Assembly: GCF_037038585.1 (NCBI RefSeq)
Contig: NC_092520.1
Coordinates: 10,166,501 to 10,230,500 of the forward strand
Length of the DNA: 64,000 nt
Direction of reading: 5' to 3'
Source: Patagioenas fasciata
Taxonomy: Eukaryota; Chordata; Aves; Columbiformes; Columbidae
How positions within the stretch are numbered: the first letter of the stretch is position 1; each line of letters begins with the position of its first letter. Of this stretch, positions 61,285 through 64,000 are shown one piece after another. Position numbers and translations under genes: made by a program. The notes under the pieces were generated by a model. The model worked only from the letters and a program-made list of their open reading frames with translations, was not told the DNA's origin and searched no databases.

Positions 61285-64000
61285 CCTGTAACTGCCAAAT
61301 GACAACGGAAAAACATTCTGGGACAGCAGTGGTGCCAACTCCAAATCTAAAAGGCAACATTACAGAAGTGCTATTTATATTAGCAGATACATGGTGGAGA
61401 ATCAGTGTTCAAGAAATAGAGGGTTTGGATAGGTAACTATAGTCACTGAACACCCTTCAAGTGACAGTCTCCTGTGTTTTACCTTCCTTTAACATCATAT
61501 CTTTTACTAGCATTTATTTCTTTTGCAATAGCCATCTATTCTGCCATGAAACAACATGGTGCCATCATGCCATCTCTTTGATCCAGTGCCCTTTCCCAGC
61601 AAAACATGTCAGGTTTTGCATGATGCATTTTGTTTTCACTGTTAGTTGATGTTTTCTTGATTAAAGCCTGGACTGTTAAAATGGAGCTCTCAGTGATGCT
61701 GGACATTCCTTAGATTTGAGAACTCTCTGGACTTGAGAATTATAATGAAGCAGTTGGGTTTTTTGTTTCTTTTCAAAGATTCATTCTTGAAAGACAAAGA
61801 TTCCTACTGACGTACAGGTGTGCTGTGTAAGATTCTGATTCATTAGAACCAACTGCAAAAGTACTATGAATTTGATTTAAATGTCTTTTATATAACAATT
61901 GTCATTCCATTAATCTGTTTTAAATTGAAGGGTAATTAGAATTGCCTACTTTATTATAACTTAATTCAGAGTATGTAAACTAAACTTCTTGTCCTAATAT
62001 TTTATAAAGAATAAAGTGTTAAATTTATTCTATTCCATGGAACGTTTGCTGTAACTGGATAGAGCGATGGACAGTGAAAACAATTGGGTGAACCTGAATA
62101 ATATTTTTTCTGTACATAGCAGTGTGTTTTCAGAACTTAAATGAAAAATTTATCAGAAGTACATTTACTTTTTCCTTTTATTCTAAAATAAAGGCGAAAG
62201 GTGTCTAGACTGAAGTACGTAGATCTCACTTCCACTGAAATAGATGTCAGGGAGTAAATCTCTGTCTCATTTTATCAAAAGACTTGAAATTCTGTGAACT
62301 TTGTGACAGACAATTTTTTTTTTCCTTTCAAAAGACAGACAGTCCTATTGGTTTGTGTTTTGCTGTAGGGTACAGTGAAGTATCAGTTCATGACTGTGGC
62401 CTCTAAGGCATGAAATAATTAATAGCTGCCTACAGTATTGAAGAGTGGGACTACAGCCTTCTGTGAGACAAATTCAGAAACGTCTTTAATTTCTGCATTT
62501 CTGTCTAGCTTATTTTTGCCCTGTTCTTATTCTTTTGTAACTAGAAATAGATCCAGAATGGAATTTTATGAAGAATCATGAGAAGAAAGAAGATGGCTGG
62601 TCCCTGGTCTTTCGTATGATAACTGTCTCACGTAAACTACAACTTCAGCCCTGTCAGTAGTGCCAAAAATCCAGCCAACATACTTTTGTATTCCATCCAG
62701 GCACCCTTTCCACTGGGGGTTTAATGTTCTCTCCCCATCTCAGTGTAGTCTGTACATCTGCGAGGATGTACACCAGACTAGATGAAGGAGGCGTAATGAA
62801 ATCCTCTTAATATTTTTTTTCAAATCTAGCTCAGGTTTATGATATTTTCTTGAGAAACATAATTCCAGTCTCCCTTGGACTGTGGAGAGCCCAGAAGGCA
62901 AGCTTCCTCTCTCCTTACCAAGTGCTGTAAACATTAAGGCATTATATGAAAGGTAAGTATTGTTTCTGACTATCTGCCTCAGCAGAAGTCATAATGGTGA
63001 ATGTTTTTTGGAGGATCAGTCAGTCCTGTAACTGTTGGGTGTTCTATATCATGTTGCCTAGTTAAACCTGTGAGAGGACTGAGACACATGAACATCCAGC
63101 TTGCAAATCCCTGTTTGGGCATGGGATGTCATAATTGTGTTCAGATTTGTGGAAGTGGAATGATGTGCCCTCAAGAAGCCTCATGGCACAGATGTGGGCC
63201 TCTCTGACTCTCGAGTCAGTGGTCAGATAGAGCACGGAGGACAACAAGGTGAGTAGCAAGTACCTAACTCTGCTTGCAATCCCCTGAGATCTGAAGGACT
63301 TCAGGCAGCTTGAAGTCACAGGAACCATTGTGCAATAGGACAGGACCAGAGTAGAGGTGATTAAGAGAATATTACTTGCTCGCTATATATAGATAAGGAC
63401 AATTATAACTTAAGACTCTGATTCACTCCTATGCTGGGCTTCTCCATGCTACTCTGCGGATATTTAGGGACTTTCCATGCACAGCTTAATGAACTGACTT
63501 AATCAAATCTGCTAGGATTCCTCCTGTGAAAAGCAGTCTGTAATCAATATGAAATCATCATACTGGCTCTGTTCTGTTCTCCATTTTGGCCAAATGAAAG
63601 AAAACAGTGAGTAATACAAAAAGAAAGAATAGCGTCAGCTTCTGCAAAAAAACAAATACATTATTAAGTTAGCAGTGATGCCTGGGGAACATAAATAGAG
63701 TTAAAATTGCTGCTCACATTGGAGTTGTGCATTCAGGAAATTCAAACAGCAAGTATGATCTGAAGTTCTTGTAGTGAGTTCAGCTTCATTTCACTCGATA
63801 TTTCTGAAAACCGCAGTATGAAGCGTAGTCATCATGGCTAGGGTTTAACTCAGCTAATTCTCCTCATTTAACATGAGGAAACTTGGGTTTACATCTCTGT
63901 GCAACACAGCAGAAAGCTTGTTAATTTTACTGTTGAAGATTTCACCTCAGATGTGAAGAAGCCTGTGACATTCAACAGACCTGTGAAATACAGTAACAGG

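Overview
This window is vertebrate nuclear DNA, almost certainly from a bird. It is AT-rich, intron-dominated and carries CR1-type LINE copies, several ending in the avian ATTCTATG/ATTCTGTG octamer repeat. No prokaryotic operons, CRISPR arrays, tRNA or rRNA genes were seen.

The one gene I can support is GRM5, encoding metabotropic glutamate receptor 5, on the minus strand. Five consecutive coding exons were read directly, in transcript order: 39414-39649, 25133-25379, 19838-20006, 16159-16285 and 4515-5454. All have GT/AG splice sites, compatible phases (1, 2, 0, 1, 2 at their 3' ends) and no frameshift or premature stop. Together they encode about residues 304-877 in human mGlu5 numbering: the second half of the Venus-flytrap glutamate-binding domain, the cysteine-rich domain, the complete seven-helix domain and the first part of the C-tail. 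The 5' exons (signal peptide and first half of the ligand domain) lie beyond 64000, and the C-tail exons lie beyond position 1. The whole window is therefore inside the gene, and everything else is intron.

The introns are 10.7 kb (5455-16158), 3.6 kb (16286-19837), 5.1 kb (20007-25132) and 14.0 kb (25380-39413), plus two open-ended ones (1-4514 and 39650-64000). They hold at least seven recognisable CR1 fragments in both orientations, one older CR1-like tail, two candidate solo LTRs of old endogenous retroviruses (31563-31945, minus; about 60563-61284, plus), a small LTR-like scrap near 52.5 kb, two short perfect or near-perfect tandem duplications, and several simple repeats. Two GC-rich islands (about 11130-11470 and 14720-15060) do not fit any repeat I recognise.

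I found no convincing new biological system. The points most worth checking are the GC-rich island at 11.1-11.5 kb, which may be a decayed coding sequence, the two LTR candidates, the outward-facing CR1 pair at 34-35 kb, and a lost N-glycosylation site in the receptor.
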